Positions 52,463 through 61,300 of a stretch of 64,000 bases of DNA are shown piece by piece (positions within the stretch are counted from its first letter, which is position 1; each line of letters begins with the position of its first letter). The DNA is taken from contig QORU01000006.1 of assembly GCA_003574785.1 (NCBI GenBank), forward strand, positions 334,623 through 398,622, in the 5' to 3' direction. Position numbers and translations under genes: made by a program. Source of the DNA: Taklimakanibacter deserti (lineage in GTDB: Bacteria > Pseudomonadota > Alphaproteobacteria > Rhizobiales > Aestuariivirgaceae). The notes beneath the pieces were generated by a model. That model had not been told where the DNA came from and did no database searches. It worked only from the letters and a program-made list of their open reading frames with translations.

Positions 52463-55327
52463 ATGCCGGACGAGGACAGGATTTCAACCGATCATTGCAT
52501 TTCCTTCGGGTCATTCGAGTTTTTCCCCGTGCGGCAGCTTTTGCTCGACGCCGGCAAGCCTGTCCGTATCGGCAGCCGGGCCTGCGACATCCTGCTGGCC
52601 CTGGTTGAGAAGCAGGGCCAGATCGTCAGCAAGCAGGAGCTGCTGGCGCGGGTCTGGCCGAACATCTTCGTGGAAGAGGGCAATCTCAGGGTTCATGTCG
52701 CGACCTTGCGCCGCGCTTTGGGTGATGGTCAGGACGGCAAGCGCTACATCAGCAACATTGCCGGCCGCGGCTATTGCTTCGTCGCCCCTGTCAGCACGAC
52801 GCAGGCGAGCGCAGCCGTCGTGCCGGCGGAGCCAGTGGACAGGCCGGCGGGCATGCCGGTGCCGCTCGCCCGCATGGTCGGTCGCGCCGATATCGTCGCA
52901 GACCTTGCCGAGCGGCTGAGACAGCATCGGTTCATTTCGATCGTCGGTCCCGGAGGCATCGGAAAGACGACCGTCGCCATTGCCATCGCGGATCGCGTTC
53001 TGGCCTCGGTCAAGGACGGTGTCTGTTTTGTCGATCTTGCCCCGCTGACCGACCCGCAGCTCGCGGCATCGGCGCTCGCAGCCCAGCTCGGCGTCGCGGT
53101 GCGCTCCGACAATCCCTTGCCGCACCTCATCCAGTTCCTGAAAGAGAAGAATATCCTGATCGTGCTCGACAGCTGCGAGAATGTGATCGAAGCAGCGGCA
53201 GTCCTCGCCGAGGAGATCTTCAAAGGCGCCAAAGGAACATTCGTCCTGGCGACAAGCCGGGAGAGCCTGCGCGCGGAAGGCGAGCATGTTTACCGCCTGG
53301 CGCCCCTGGGTGTTCCGGACGACGCCGCGAAACTCACGGCGGCCGAGGCCCTCGCTTTTCCTTCCGTTCAGCTTTTTGTCGAGCGGGCCCTCGCAAGCAG
53401 CGGCGATTTCGAGCTCACCGACAGGGACGCACCTATTGTGGCCGCGATTTGCCGCAGGCTTGATGGCATTGCGCTGGCGATCGAGATCGCGGCGGGACGC
53501 GTCGATGCTTTCGGCGTAACGGGCTTGGCGGCGCTGCTCAGCGATCGCTTCCAGCTTCTGATGCAAGGCCGGCGCACGGCTTTGCCGCGCCACCGGACAC
53601 TGAGCGCGACCCTTGACTGGAGCTACTCCCATCTTCCTGACGCCGAGGGTCTGGTCCTGCGCCGTCTCGCCGTTTTCGCCGGCCCGTTCACGATGGAGTC
53701 GGCCAGCGCCGTCTTGGCAGGCACCGGCATCATGCCTGACAACGCGGTGGATGCCATCGCCAACCTGGTCGTCAAATCGCTCGTCGTGGCCGACACGGAC
53801 AGCACGACGGCCTTCTATCGGCTGCTCGACACCACGCGCGACTATGCGCTGTTCAAGCTCGAAGAAAGCGGTGAGCGCGATCGGATCGCCCGAACTCATG
53901 CCGAGCATTACAAAGCCTTGCTGGAACGGGCCGAGGCCAGCTGGGAGACGCGGCCCGCGGCTGAATGGCTCGACCGCCATCGCCACCTCCTCGACAATGC
54001 AAGAGCGGCCTTGGATTGGGCATTTTCAGCTTCGGGCGATGCCGCAACCGGCGTCGCGCTCACCATCGCCACTATCCCACTGTGGTTTCAGCTGTCGCTC
54101 ATCAGCGAATGCGCCGAACGCATAGACCGCGCCCTCGCCGCACCTGAAGCGAGCCGGAACAGCGACCGCGACATGCGTCTTCACGCCGCCCGCGCCTGGG
54201 CGCTGATGCAGACGACGGGTTTGGTGCCCGAGACCGAGGCCGCCTGGCAGCAGGTCCTCGAGCTCGCGGAACAGCAAGGTGACATCGATCATCAGCTCCG
54301 GGCGCTCTGGGGGCTGTGGGCGGCTCTTCTCAACCGCTGCGAATTGCGCACCGCTTTGACGATGGCGCAGAAATTCTCCGACCTGGCCGCCCGCCAGGCA
54401 AATGAGCAGGACCGCCTCGTCGGCGATCGCATGATCGGCTACCTGTTTCACCTCATGGGCGATCAGCAGGAGGCCCGGCGCTACATCGAGCGCATGCTGG
54501 ACCATTACGAATCCCCGGTGATCGGCGCTGAGATCATTCGCTACGTCTTCGACCAGCGCGCCACGGCCCAGTGCTTTCTGGCGCGCATCTTGTGGCTGCA
54601 GGGATCCGCCGGTCAGGCGATGCGCCTTGTCGAGACGATGGTCGAAGGCGCGATTGCCGGCAAGAACGTGCTTTCGCTCTGCCAGATATTGGTCCAGGCC
54701 GCATGTCCGATTGCGTTCTATGTCGGCGATCTCAAGGCCGTGGAGCGCTATGTCACGATGCTTCTCGATCAATCGGCTCGCCAGGCCCTGGACTTCTGGC
54801 GGATCTACGGGCGCTGCTTCCATGCCCTCCTCGTCACCAGGCGCGATGGGATCGATGATGGCGTACTCATGCTGGGCGCGGCAGTCGATGACCTGCGCGA
54901 CATTCAGTACGGCGTCTACTACACCATGTTTCTCGGTGAATATGCGGCAGCGCTCGGAAGCGCGCATCGGCCGCAGGAGGCGCTCGCGGCCGTCGACAAG
55001 GCGCTCGCCCGTTGTGAGCGCAATGGCGAGCGCTGGTTTCTTGCGGAATTGCTGCGCATCCGCGGCGAAATCCTGTTGCGCGCAGGTGATCCCGATGCCG
55101 CGCAGAAGGCGGAACAATGCTTCCTGGAAGCGATCGCCTCGTCCGAGCGCCAGGGAACCGCCGCCTGGCAGCTGCGTTCTGCTGTGAGCTTGGCGAAGCT
55201 TCACCGCGCCCAGGGCCGCGATGCGGAGGCGCAAGGCGCTTTATCGCGGGCCTTTGGAAGTTTCAGCGAAGACTTTGACACTCAGGATATGCGCGAGGCC
55301 AGGACATTGCTGACCGCTCTTTCGTGA
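52463..55327 (+). CDS. Winged-helix regulator with STAND-type ATPase and TPR-like repeats (paralogue 2)
   Basis: A 954-aa paralogue of the protein at 44869-47751, collinear throughout: winged helix (FGSFEFFPVRQLLL ... GQIVSKQELLARVWPNIFVEEGNLRVHVATLRRALGDG), Walker A VGPGGIGKTTVA, Walker B ILIVLDSCENV, then ~500 residues of TPR-like helices. The ATG at 52463 puts 13 residues before the DNA-binding domain, like the paralogue; GTG 52397 or TTG 52409 would lengthen it. It is divergent from the DUF302 gene across the region carrying motif copy C. Autoregulation plus control of paoABC is plausible but inferred. Confidence 0.9.
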   Translation: MPDEDRISTDHCISFGSFEFFPVRQLLLDAGKPVRIGSRACDILLALVEKQGQIVSKQELLARVWPNIFVEEGNLRVHVATLRRALGDGQDGKRYISNIAGRGYCFVAPVSTTQASAAVVPAEPVDRPAGMPVPLARMVGRADIVADLAERLRQHRFISIVGPGGIGKTTVAIAIADRVLASVKDGVCFVDLAPLTDPQLAASALAAQLGVAVRSDNPLPHLIQFLKEKNILIVLDSCENVIEAAAVLAEEIFKGAKGTFVLATSRESLRAEGEHVYRLAPLGVPDDAAKLTAAEALAFPSVQLFVERALASSGDFELTDRDAPIVAAICRRLDGIALAIEIAAGRVDAFGVTGLAALLSDRFQLLMQGRRTALPRHRTLSATLDWSYSHLPDAEGLVLRRLAVFAGPFTMESASAVLAGTGIMPDNAVDAIANLVVKSLVVADTDSTTAFYRLLDTTRDYALFKLEESGERDRIARTHAEHYKALLERAEASWETRPAAEWLDRHRHLLDNARAALDWAFSASGDAATGVALTIATIPLWFQLSLISECAERIDRALAAPEASRNSDRDMRLHAARAWALMQTTGLVPETEAAWQQVLELAEQQGDIDHQLRALWGLWAALLNRCELRTALTMAQKFSDLAARQANEQDRLVGDRMIGYLFHLMGDQQEARRYIERMLDHYESPVIGAEIIRYVFDQRATAQCFLARILWLQGSAGQAMRLVETMVEGAIAGKNVLSLCQILVQAACPIAFYVGDLKAVERYVTMLLDQSARQALDFWRIYGRCFHALLVTRRDGIDDGVLMLGAAVDDLRDIQYGVYYTMFLGEYAAALGSAHRPQEALAAVDKALARCERNGERWFLAELLRIRGEILLRAGDPDAAQKAEQCFLEAIASSERQGTAAWQLRSAVSLAKLHRAQGRDAEAQGALSRAFGSFSEDFDTQDMREARTLLTALS

Positions 55328-55418
55328 TTTGGAGAATTAACAACCTTTTACTCTGATCGGACGGCTGGCAAGTGTATGTTCCCACTCAGACAGGCTGAAT
55401 GAAGAGAAAGGCCATCCC

Positions 55419-55661
55419 ATGAAAACGGACACCGATGCCTCGGTCTTCAACAAGATTGGCGAACTCGTGGCGGAGGAGCAGCGGCTCTATAAGAAGGGCG
55501 AGCCTTCGGACGCTGACATAGAGAAGCTGCGCGGCATTGGCGTGCAGCTTGACCAGTGCTGGGATTTGCTCAGGCAGCGGCGCGCGTTGCGGGAATATGG
55601 CAAGGACCCGAGCGAGGCCCAGCTTCGCGACGCGCGAATTGTCGAGAAATATCAAGGCTAA
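55419..55661 (+). CDS. DUF2630 family protein
   Basis: A small, 80-aa, charged helical protein. KIGELVAEEQRLYKKGEPSDADIEKLRGI and QLDQCWDLLRQRRALREYGKDP match the DUF2630 family. No function is known for the family; it is soluble and probably an alpha-hairpin. The start follows AGAGAAAGG. It stands alone between the regulator and a hypothetical gene. Confidence 0.87.
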   Translation: MKTDTDASVFNKIGELVAEEQRLYKKGEPSDADIEKLRGIGVQLDQCWDLLRQRRALREYGKDPSEAQLRDARIVEKYQG

Positions 55662-55807
55662 AGAGAGTACCTCATTAGGGGTTCGATAGTCTCGGTCGCG
55701 CGGGCCGCGTCGCTGCCGCGCCTTTACACCTCTTAACAACAGTAAACTCGCTTTGTCGCCGCTCTTGTCCGATTCTCCCGGCGTGGAGGTTTCCGGAGGC
55801 GACGCGA

Positions 55808-56527
55808 ATGAATGAACTGCTGTCCGACATCGTGCGTGCCCATGGCGGTTTCAGCCGCTGGCGCGCGCTCAATCGGGTGGAGGCGACGATCGTCACGGGC
55901 GGCGGCCTCTGGGCGCTGAAGGGGCTGGCTCAAGACCCGGACCCGCGCCGGATGACCGTGGACCTGCATCAGCAGCGCGCTTCCCTCAAGCCCTTTGGCG
56001 ATCCCGACTGGCACACCGAATTTGCCCCCGACCGGATAGCGATCCGTCGTGGTGACGGCTCGATCGTGGCCGAGCGCGAAAATCCCCGCGCCGCGTTCAC
56101 CGGCCACGACGTGAGGACGGCTTGGGATCCGCTGCACCGTGCCTATTTCAACGGCTATGCCTTGTGGCTCTATTTGACGACGCCTTTCCTTCTCGCGCGC
56201 GAGGGAGTCCGGGTCTATGAGATCGAGCCGTGGATCGAGCATGGCGAAACCTGGAGCGTATTGCGCGCGGAATTCTCCGGCATGATCGCAACCCATAGCG
56301 CGGTGCAGGATTTCTACTTCGGCGATGACCTGTTGCTGCGCCGGCATGACTATGCGGTTGATGTCGCCGGCGGATTTGCCGCCGCGCAGCTCGTCCACGA
56401 CTATATCGGCGCGGACGGCATTCGCCTGCCCAGCAAACGGCGGGTCTATGTCTGCCGGTCCGACCGCAGGCCGGATCTCTCCACGCTGCTGGTCTCGATC
56501 GATATCAGCGACGTGCGGTTCTCATAA
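55808..56527 (+). CDS. Conserved protein of unknown function
   Basis: A 239-aa protein beginning MNELLSDIVRAHGGFSRWRALNRVEATIVTGGGLWALKG. The repeated beta-strand pattern and the opening AHGGFSRWR resemble lipoprotein-carrier-fold (LolA-like) proteins that bind hydrophobic ligands, but no signal peptide is present and I do not assign it. A CRSDRRPDLSTLLVSIDISDVRFS end completes it. It is on the same strand as the following DUF2231 gene, 75 nt away. Confidence 0.75.
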   Translation: MNELLSDIVRAHGGFSRWRALNRVEATIVTGGGLWALKGLAQDPDPRRMTVDLHQQRASLKPFGDPDWHTEFAPDRIAIRRGDGSIVAERENPRAAFTGHDVRTAWDPLHRAYFNGYALWLYLTTPFLLAREGVRVYEIEPWIEHGETWSVLRAEFSGMIATHSAVQDFYFGDDLLLRRHDYAVDVAGGFAAAQLVHDYIGADGIRLPSKRRVYVCRSDRRPDLSTLLVSIDISDVRFS

Positions 56528-56602
56528 CAGCCGCCGGCCGCGCCAAATAGGAACCTTGCCCCCCGTCAGGTGTTTGGCCCTGGTTCATAAAGGAGGCACC
56601 CA

Positions 56603-57124
56603 ATGGACAGTAGGCAGCCTTCGCGATTGCGCAGCACGGCGGCAATAGACGGACATCCGCTCCACCCGCTTCTGGTCGCATTTCCGATCGCGTTCCTCAT
56701 CGGGGCACTCCTGACCGATCTGGCTTTCCAGGGCACCGGCGATGCCTTCTGGGCGCGCGCCAGCGCCTGGCTGATCGGCTCAGGGCTGGTGAGCGGAGCA
56801 TTGGCTGCCGTCGCAGGCTTCGTCGACTTCATCGCCAACGAGCACATCCGTTCGCTGAGCCTCGTCTGGTACCATTTCATCGGAAACGCGATTGCGCTCG
56901 CGCTCTCGGCAGTCAGCCTTTACCTGCGCCTTTCCGGTGACGCCTTAAGCGTGACCGGAACTGAGCTTCTGCTTTCCATCCTGGTGGTCGTGATCTTTGC
57001 CGTCACCGGCTGGCTTGGTGGAGAAATGGTCTTCCGGCACGGAGTGGGCATGGCCGGAGAGCGATCATCCGTCGGGGGGCGCCTCCAACCGAAAGGGAGT
57101 AACCCCAATGAAGGACGATCCTGA
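56603..57124 (+). CDS. DUF2231 membrane protein
   Basis: A 173-aa membrane protein with four predicted helices. IDGHPLHPLLVAFPIAFLIG is the DUF2231 hallmark (HPLHP with helix 1), and the later YHFIGNAIALAL and VTGWLGGEMVFRHGVG complete it. Histidines at helix ends might bind heme or metal; the function is not established. Its last 17 nt overlap the HiPIP gene, so the two are translationally coupled and may form a redox pair. Confidence 0.88.
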   Translation: MDSRQPSRLRSTAAIDGHPLHPLLVAFPIAFLIGALLTDLAFQGTGDAFWARASAWLIGSGLVSGALAAVAGFVDFIANEHIRSLSLVWYHFIGNAIALALSAVSLYLRLSGDALSVTGTELLLSILVVVIFAVTGWLGGEMVFRHGVGMAGERSSVGGRLQPKGSNPNEGRS

Positions 57125-57383
57125 ATTATCGCGCCGCCGATTTCTGGGCCAATGCCTGTCGGGCGCCGCCATCGTGGGAGCGACGACAGTCCCCGCCCAG
57201 GCATTGAACAGGATGAGCAAGACCGCCTCGCGTTATCAGAATCACCCGAATGGGGACCAGCGGTGCGGCCGATGCAGGTATTTCCAAGCTCCGGACTCAT
57301 GCCAGGTCGTGCCGGGCAATATCAGCCCGAGAGGCTGGTGCAAATGGTTCCGCGCGCGCCGCGGCGGCGCCATGGAATATTAG
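57108..57383 (+). CDS. High-potential iron-sulfur protein (HiPIP), Tat-exported
   Basis: A 91-aa precursor. The twin-arginine signal SRRRFLGQCLSGAAIVGATTVPAQA (presented here as its key elements: RRRFLG at 9-14 and cleavage after AQA near 32) leads to a mature domain with the HiPIP cysteine pattern at 53, 56, 65 and 78 (CX2CX8CX12C) and the GWCKWF end. It carries one [4Fe-4S] cluster at high potential and shuttles single electrons in the periplasm. GGGAG precedes the ATG at 57108. The 3' end overlaps the oppositely oriented universal stress protein gene by 87 nt. Confidence 0.93.
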   Translation: MKDDPELSRRRFLGQCLSGAAIVGATTVPAQALNRMSKTASRYQNHPNGDQRCGRCRYFQAPDSCQVVPGNISPRGWCKWFRARRGGAMEY

Positions 57384-57854
57384 GTTACGCCGCTCGGCGT
57401 AGGGAAAGGCACCTTGCCGCCGGCGTTCGCGGACGCGCCTGATGATGAGCACGGGGCAATTGGCGGCATCGGCGACGCGTCGCGACACAGGTCGCCGGAA
57501 GAGGCTCATGATCCCGTCGCAACGGCAACTCGCCCCGACAATGATGAAGTCGACCCCATGGAGATCCGCGCGGGCGATAATCGAATCGGCAACGCAGTTC
57601 GCGCGCTCGGTTTCACACATCACCTGGCTTACACCCGCTCGCCGCGCTCGGCGAAAGGCCTCGTCGAGATAGAATCTGACGTAGTCATCCGCCCAAAGAT
57701 AGACCGGTGCGCCGCGCGGACTTGGCAGCACGGCCGGATTGACCATGTGGAAAACGAGCTTCGCCGACAACTGCCTGGCCATGTCGATCGCATAGTCGGC
57801 CGCCGTGGCGGAATGATCGGCGTCGTCTATCGCGCAAAGGATTTGAGAGACCAT
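57297..57854 (-). CDS. Universal stress protein (UspA family)
   Basis: A 185-aa UspA-fold protein: ILCAIDDADHSATAADYAIDMA at the start and VDFIIVGASCRCDGIMSLFRRPVSRRVADAANCPVLIIR near residue 140. The ATP-binding glycine pattern of many Usp proteins (GX2GX9GS/T) is not intact here, so it may not bind ATP. After PVLIIRR about 40 arginine/alanine-rich residues run over the end of the HiPIP gene on the other strand. That tail may be due to loss of an earlier stop codon. Confidence 0.85.
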   Translation of the reverse strand: MVSQILCAIDDADHSATAADYAIDMARQLSAKLVFHMVNPAVLPSPRGAPVYLWADDYVRFYLDEAFRRARRAGVSQVMCETERANCVADSIIARADLHGVDFIIVGASCRCDGIMSLFRRPVSRRVADAANCPVLIIRRVRERRRQGAFPYAERRNLIFHGAAAARAEPFAPASRADIARHDLA

Positions 57855-57896
57855 ATGGCCTTCCTCGCCGTCTCTTCGTGACCCGGCTAGCCCGTT

Positions 57897-58136
57897 TCAT
57901 GTAATTAACCAAAGCTTGGGGCGCGATCTGGTTCCCGGCTTCTCGGGGACGGAGGGAGCGACAGCGAATTGGACGAGCCTTTCAATATTGGTTTCCCCGG
58001 CCGATGCCTCGGCCACGATCCGGTCGGCGATGTCATGGCGTTCATTCTCGCCGATATAGCCCTTGCTCGCGATCACATGGGAGCAGGCCTTTCCCATGGC
58101 TTTCAGTATATAGGGCTCGCGAATGTCGCATGTCAT
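57897..58136 (-). CDS. Small protein of unknown function
   Basis: A 79-aa protein, MTCDIREPYILKAMGKACSH at the start, with a strong ribosome site AAGGGAGG before the ATG at 58136. Helical in appearance with no signal or membrane segment. No family recognised. It precedes the universal stress protein gene on the same strand by 42 nt, suggesting a stress-related role only by position. Confidence 0.65.
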   Translation of the reverse strand: MTCDIREPYILKAMGKACSHVIASKGYIGENERHDIADRIVAEASAGETNIERLVQFAVAPSVPEKPGTRSRPKLWLIT

Positions 58137-58308
58137 GGCTAACCTCCCTTATGGTTGAGCCGATGGGTCTTGGTTTGGCCCAATGCGTCGCGCGCGGCAT
58201 TTGTTCCAAAATTGCGGCCTTGCGACCGCCGCGTCGCTTGATTTGCGGGTTTCCGGCGCGGAGCGAAGCCGCTAATGTCCGCCTGTCCTCGACATCGATG
58301 ATGGGAAC

Positions 58309-59472
58309 ATGACGGCAGAAGCCCAGGCGACCAATCCTCCTCACGTCATCATCATTGGCGCCGGGTCGCTCGGCCTGTGCGCGGCGGTCAGCCTCGCCGA
58401 TGGGGGCGCCAAGGTGACCGTGCTCGAGGCGAAATCGATCGCCTCGGGCTCTACGGGCCGGTCGGTGGGCGTCGTCGGCACGCAATTCACCGATCCGGAT
58501 GAAATCCTGCTGCGCCGCTATGCCTTCCAGCATTTCGCCCGCTGGGAAGACGCCGGATTGCACTTCAACCACATCGGCTATTTGCGGCTGGCCAGGACCA
58601 CGGCACAAATGGCGCTGTTCGAGCGCTCGGTCGGGATGCAGGCGGAGGCCGGCTTCCGCGCCAAGCTCTATCAGGCCGACGAATTGCACCGGCTTGTCCC
58701 GCATATGGACGTGACGGGTCTTGCCGGTGGCATCTTCGGACCGGATAACGGCTTTCTCGATCCGCATGAGCTGTGCATGTTCCTCGCCGAAAGGCTGAAG
58801 AGCCTGGGCGGCAGGCTGCAGCAATATTGCACCGTCACCGGCGCCACGCGGCAGAAGGGCGGCTACCGGCTCGAGACCACGAAGGGTGTGGTCGATGGCG
58901 ATGTGGTCGTGAACGCCGCCGGCGCCTGGGCCCCGCTTGTCGCCGAAATCCTCGGCCAGACACTGCACGTGCGTCCCGAGCGTCATGAGGGGGTCATGGT
59001 CCTGCTCGACCAGCCGCTCGACTATACGATGCCGATGGTCATGGATCTGGTGAATGGCGAAGGGACGGGATTGAATTTCCGCCATGAGAAATCGGGCGAG
59101 CTCATCGCCGAGATTCACAAGGTCGATTCGACGCGGGCCGAAAACCCGGATGACTATAACGAGCAATGCGATGAGGCGTCGAAAATCCACCTCGCCGAGC
59201 TTCTGCTGGAGCGGCTCCCGCATTTGCCGGGCGCAAGACTGGGGCGCGGCTGGGCCGGCCTCTATCCGGTGACCGCTGACCACCGGCCGTTCGTGGGCCC
59301 GATCGACGCGAGGGAGCCAAATCTCGTCACCGCTGCCGGTGCCGGCGGTTACGGCATTCAGCTCGCGCCGGTCATCGGCCAGATCGCGGCGGACTGGGCC
59401 CTTTATGGGGCGCCGGTCTCGACCCCAGGAATGGAAATTCTGGCGCCTTCTCCAGCACGCAACATCGCATGA
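58309..59472 (+). CDS. FAD-dependent oxidoreductase of the D-amino-acid-oxidase family
   Basis: A 387-aa DAO-fold flavoprotein with VIIIGAGSLGLCAAVSLADGG near residues 13-33 for FAD, VLEAKSIASGSTGRS, and the C-terminal GLYPVTADHRPFVGP and GAGGYGIQLAPVIG flavin contacts. Related proteins are sarcosine, glycine and opine oxidases. No signal peptide is present. It overlaps by 4 nt, or is followed 14 nt later by, the nucleosidase-like gene. The amine substrate is unknown; the sarcosine theme of the window makes an N-methyl amino acid reasonable (inference). Confidence 0.88.
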   Translation: MTAEAQATNPPHVIIIGAGSLGLCAAVSLADGGAKVTVLEAKSIASGSTGRSVGVVGTQFTDPDEILLRRYAFQHFARWEDAGLHFNHIGYLRLARTTAQMALFERSVGMQAEAGFRAKLYQADELHRLVPHMDVTGLAGGIFGPDNGFLDPHELCMFLAERLKSLGGRLQQYCTVTGATRQKGGYRLETTKGVVDGDVVVNAAGAWAPLVAEILGQTLHVRPERHEGVMVLLDQPLDYTMPMVMDLVNGEGTGLNFRHEKSGELIAEIHKVDSTRAENPDDYNEQCDEASKIHLAELLLERLPHLPGARLGRGWAGLYPVTADHRPFVGPIDAREPNLVTAAGAGGYGIQLAPVIGQIAADWALYGAPVSTPGMEILAPSPARNIA

Positions 59473-59486
59473 TCAAGGAGCAGTCC

Positions 59487-60428
59487 ATGCAAGACACTTT
59501 CACTTTGCGCTGGGTTCTCGCCGCGGCATTGACGGCATTCCTGCTGCTTGGCGCGCTGTCCGTCGGCGCATCGGCGGACGGGTTTCTCGATCAGAAGCCG
59601 CGAATCGCCGTGATGTCAGCCTTCCAGCCGGAGTGGACGAACCTCAAGAAGGAGATCCAGGAGCCGACGGAATACATGATCAATGGCAACAGCTTCATCA
59701 CCGGCAAGCTTGCCGGCAAGGACGTCGTCCTGTTCCTGAGCGGTGTCAGCACGGTCAATGCGGCGATGAACACGCAGATCGCGCTCGATCGCTTCTCGGT
59801 CACCACCGTCGTGTTTTCGGGGATTGCCGGCGGCGTCGACCCCGACTTGCATATCGGGGACGTCGTCATTGCCGATCGCTGGGGCCAGTATCTGGAGTCG
59901 GTGTTCGCGCGCGAGACGCCTGAAGGTTTCGTCATTCCCTCCTGGATGAAGAGTGAATTGGACGGCTTCGCCGGCTACGGCATGATCGTCCCGCGTTCGG
60001 TCGAGGTGACGCGGAAAGGCACCGGCACCGAATACCGTTTCTGGTTCCCGATCGACCCGGGCCTCTTGGACGTCGCCCGCAAGGTCGCGGCCAAGGTTCA
60101 TCTCGATGCTTGCGCCGCGGATAAAAGTTGCCTGGCCAGAAAGCCTGAGATCGTTGTCGGCGGCAACGGCGTATCGGGTTCGGCCTTCATCGACAACGCC
60201 AAGTTCCGCGAATATGCGTGGTCGACCTTTCAGGCCAAGGTGATCGATATGGAAAGCGCCGCCGTCGCTCATGTCACCTATGCGAATGGCGTGCCGTTCC
60301 TCGCGGTGCGCAGCCTGTCCGATCTTGCGGGCGGCAGTGGCGGGCCCAACGAGATGCTGACCTTCATGGCCTTGGCCTCGCGGAATTCGGAGGCGGTCGT
60401 CAAGGCCATTGTGGCGGAAATGCCGTGA
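59487..60428 (+). CDS. Exported nucleoside phosphorylase-superfamily protein (MTA/SAH nucleosidase-like)
   Basis: A 313-aa protein with a Sec signal (LRWVLAAALTAFLLLGALSVGASA) followed by a purine-nucleoside-phosphorylase/MTAN fold: RIAVMSAFQPEWTNL, VVLFLSGVSTVNAAM, VVFSGIAGGVDPDLHIGDVV, and DMESAAVAHV, which holds the ribose-binding ME and the substrate glutamate. The final acid-base aspartate is likely in VRSLSDLAGG. MTAN normally acts in the cytoplasm, so export is notable. The ATG at 59487 has AAGGAG 6 nt upstream; an ATG at 59469 overlapping the previous stop is the alternative. Confidence 0.87.
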   Translation: MQDTFTLRWVLAAALTAFLLLGALSVGASADGFLDQKPRIAVMSAFQPEWTNLKKEIQEPTEYMINGNSFITGKLAGKDVVLFLSGVSTVNAAMNTQIALDRFSVTTVVFSGIAGGVDPDLHIGDVVIADRWGQYLESVFARETPEGFVIPSWMKSELDGFAGYGMIVPRSVEVTRKGTGTEYRFWFPIDPGLLDVARKVAAKVHLDACAADKSCLARKPEIVVGGNGVSGSAFIDNAKFREYAWSTFQAKVIDMESAAVAHVTYANGVPFLAVRSLSDLAGGSGGPNEMLTFMALASRNSEAVVKAIVAEMP

Positions 60429-60438
60429 CGGCGAGAGC

Positions 60439-61296
60439 TCATTCGGGCTTCTGCTTGTGCTGCGCCATCGTCTTCAGATAAGCGAGCACGTCGTCCATTA
60501 GAGCGTCCGGATCCGGATGCGAGGCGAAAGCGGGCATGGTGGCGTTGTAGCGGACCGACCGTGGGTCCATCAGCCATTTGCGGATCCACGCGTCCGACAG
60601 ATATTCGGTGACGCTCATCGGGTAGTTGAGCTCGGGCGCCTTGTTGCCGCCTTCGCCGTTGATCGTGTGGCAGGCCATGCAGTTTTCCCGAAAGGCGAGA
60701 AATCCCTTCTTCGCCTTCTCTGAGGCATCCTTCGGCGGACTCAATCTTGGGAAGCGATCGGCGAAATTCACCAGATCGATGCCCACGACTTGATAGGGCC
60801 AGCCATTGGCGCCTTGGGCGCGGAGCTCATCTGAATGAAGGTTGTCCCAGACCAGGTAGAAGGGTCCGAGCGGCACATCCTTTTGACCCTCGAAGCGGTT
60901 TTGGACGTTGAACACATCCTGGTCCAGCCGCCGATAGGCGAGGGTGCCGAGATGCCGGCTGAAACGGTCCATGGGCAGGACGGGCTGGTAGCCGTCGACG
61001 CAAGTGAACAACACCTCGTCGATCTCCTTCCACTGCTCGCCATAGACCGCGCTGAAGAGCTTGCCGATATCGAAACCCTCATACGTCACGTTCTTGTCTT
61101 CATGCGGCTCCCAGACGGTGATCTCCGTTGTGGGCACCTTTTGCCTGAGCTCCGCCATGCTCAGCTCCACGACCGGCTTCCCGCGCACCGAGAAGCGCAA
61201 GACCGTGTCTTCCGAGGCGAAGGCGGGTGACGTCAGAAAGAGCATGGCCGCCAGCACCGGCCAGATTATTCGTGCAAGCCCCACGCAACCTCTCAT
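60439..61296 (-). CDS. Exported c-type cytochrome with N-terminal oxidoreductase-like domain
   Basis: A 285-aa protein with a Sec signal (to about residue 28). Residues 30-180 resemble the molybdopterin-oxidoreductase-like fold (VELSMAELRQKVP, VTYEGFDIGKLF), but the molybdenum-binding cysteine pattern is not obvious. The C-terminal domain is a cytochrome c with heme site CMACH at 206-210 and a probable axial methionine in NATMPAF (254). It begins 4 nt after the alpha-hydroxy-acid dehydrogenase gene, so it is a candidate electron acceptor for that enzyme or its pathway. Confidence 0.85.
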   Translation of the reverse strand: MRGCVGLARIIWPVLAAMLFLTSPAFASEDTVLRFSVRGKPVVELSMAELRQKVPTTEITVWEPHEDKNVTYEGFDIGKLFSAVYGEQWKEIDEVLFTCVDGYQPVLPMDRFSRHLGTLAYRRLDQDVFNVQNRFEGQKDVPLGPFYLVWDNLHSDELRAQGANGWPYQVVGIDLVNFADRFPRLSPPKDASEKAKKGFLAFRENCMACHTINGEGGNKAPELNYPMSVTEYLSDAWIRKWLMDPRSVRYNATMPAFASHPDPDALMDDVLAYLKTMAQHKQKPE

Positions 61297-61300
61297 GCGA

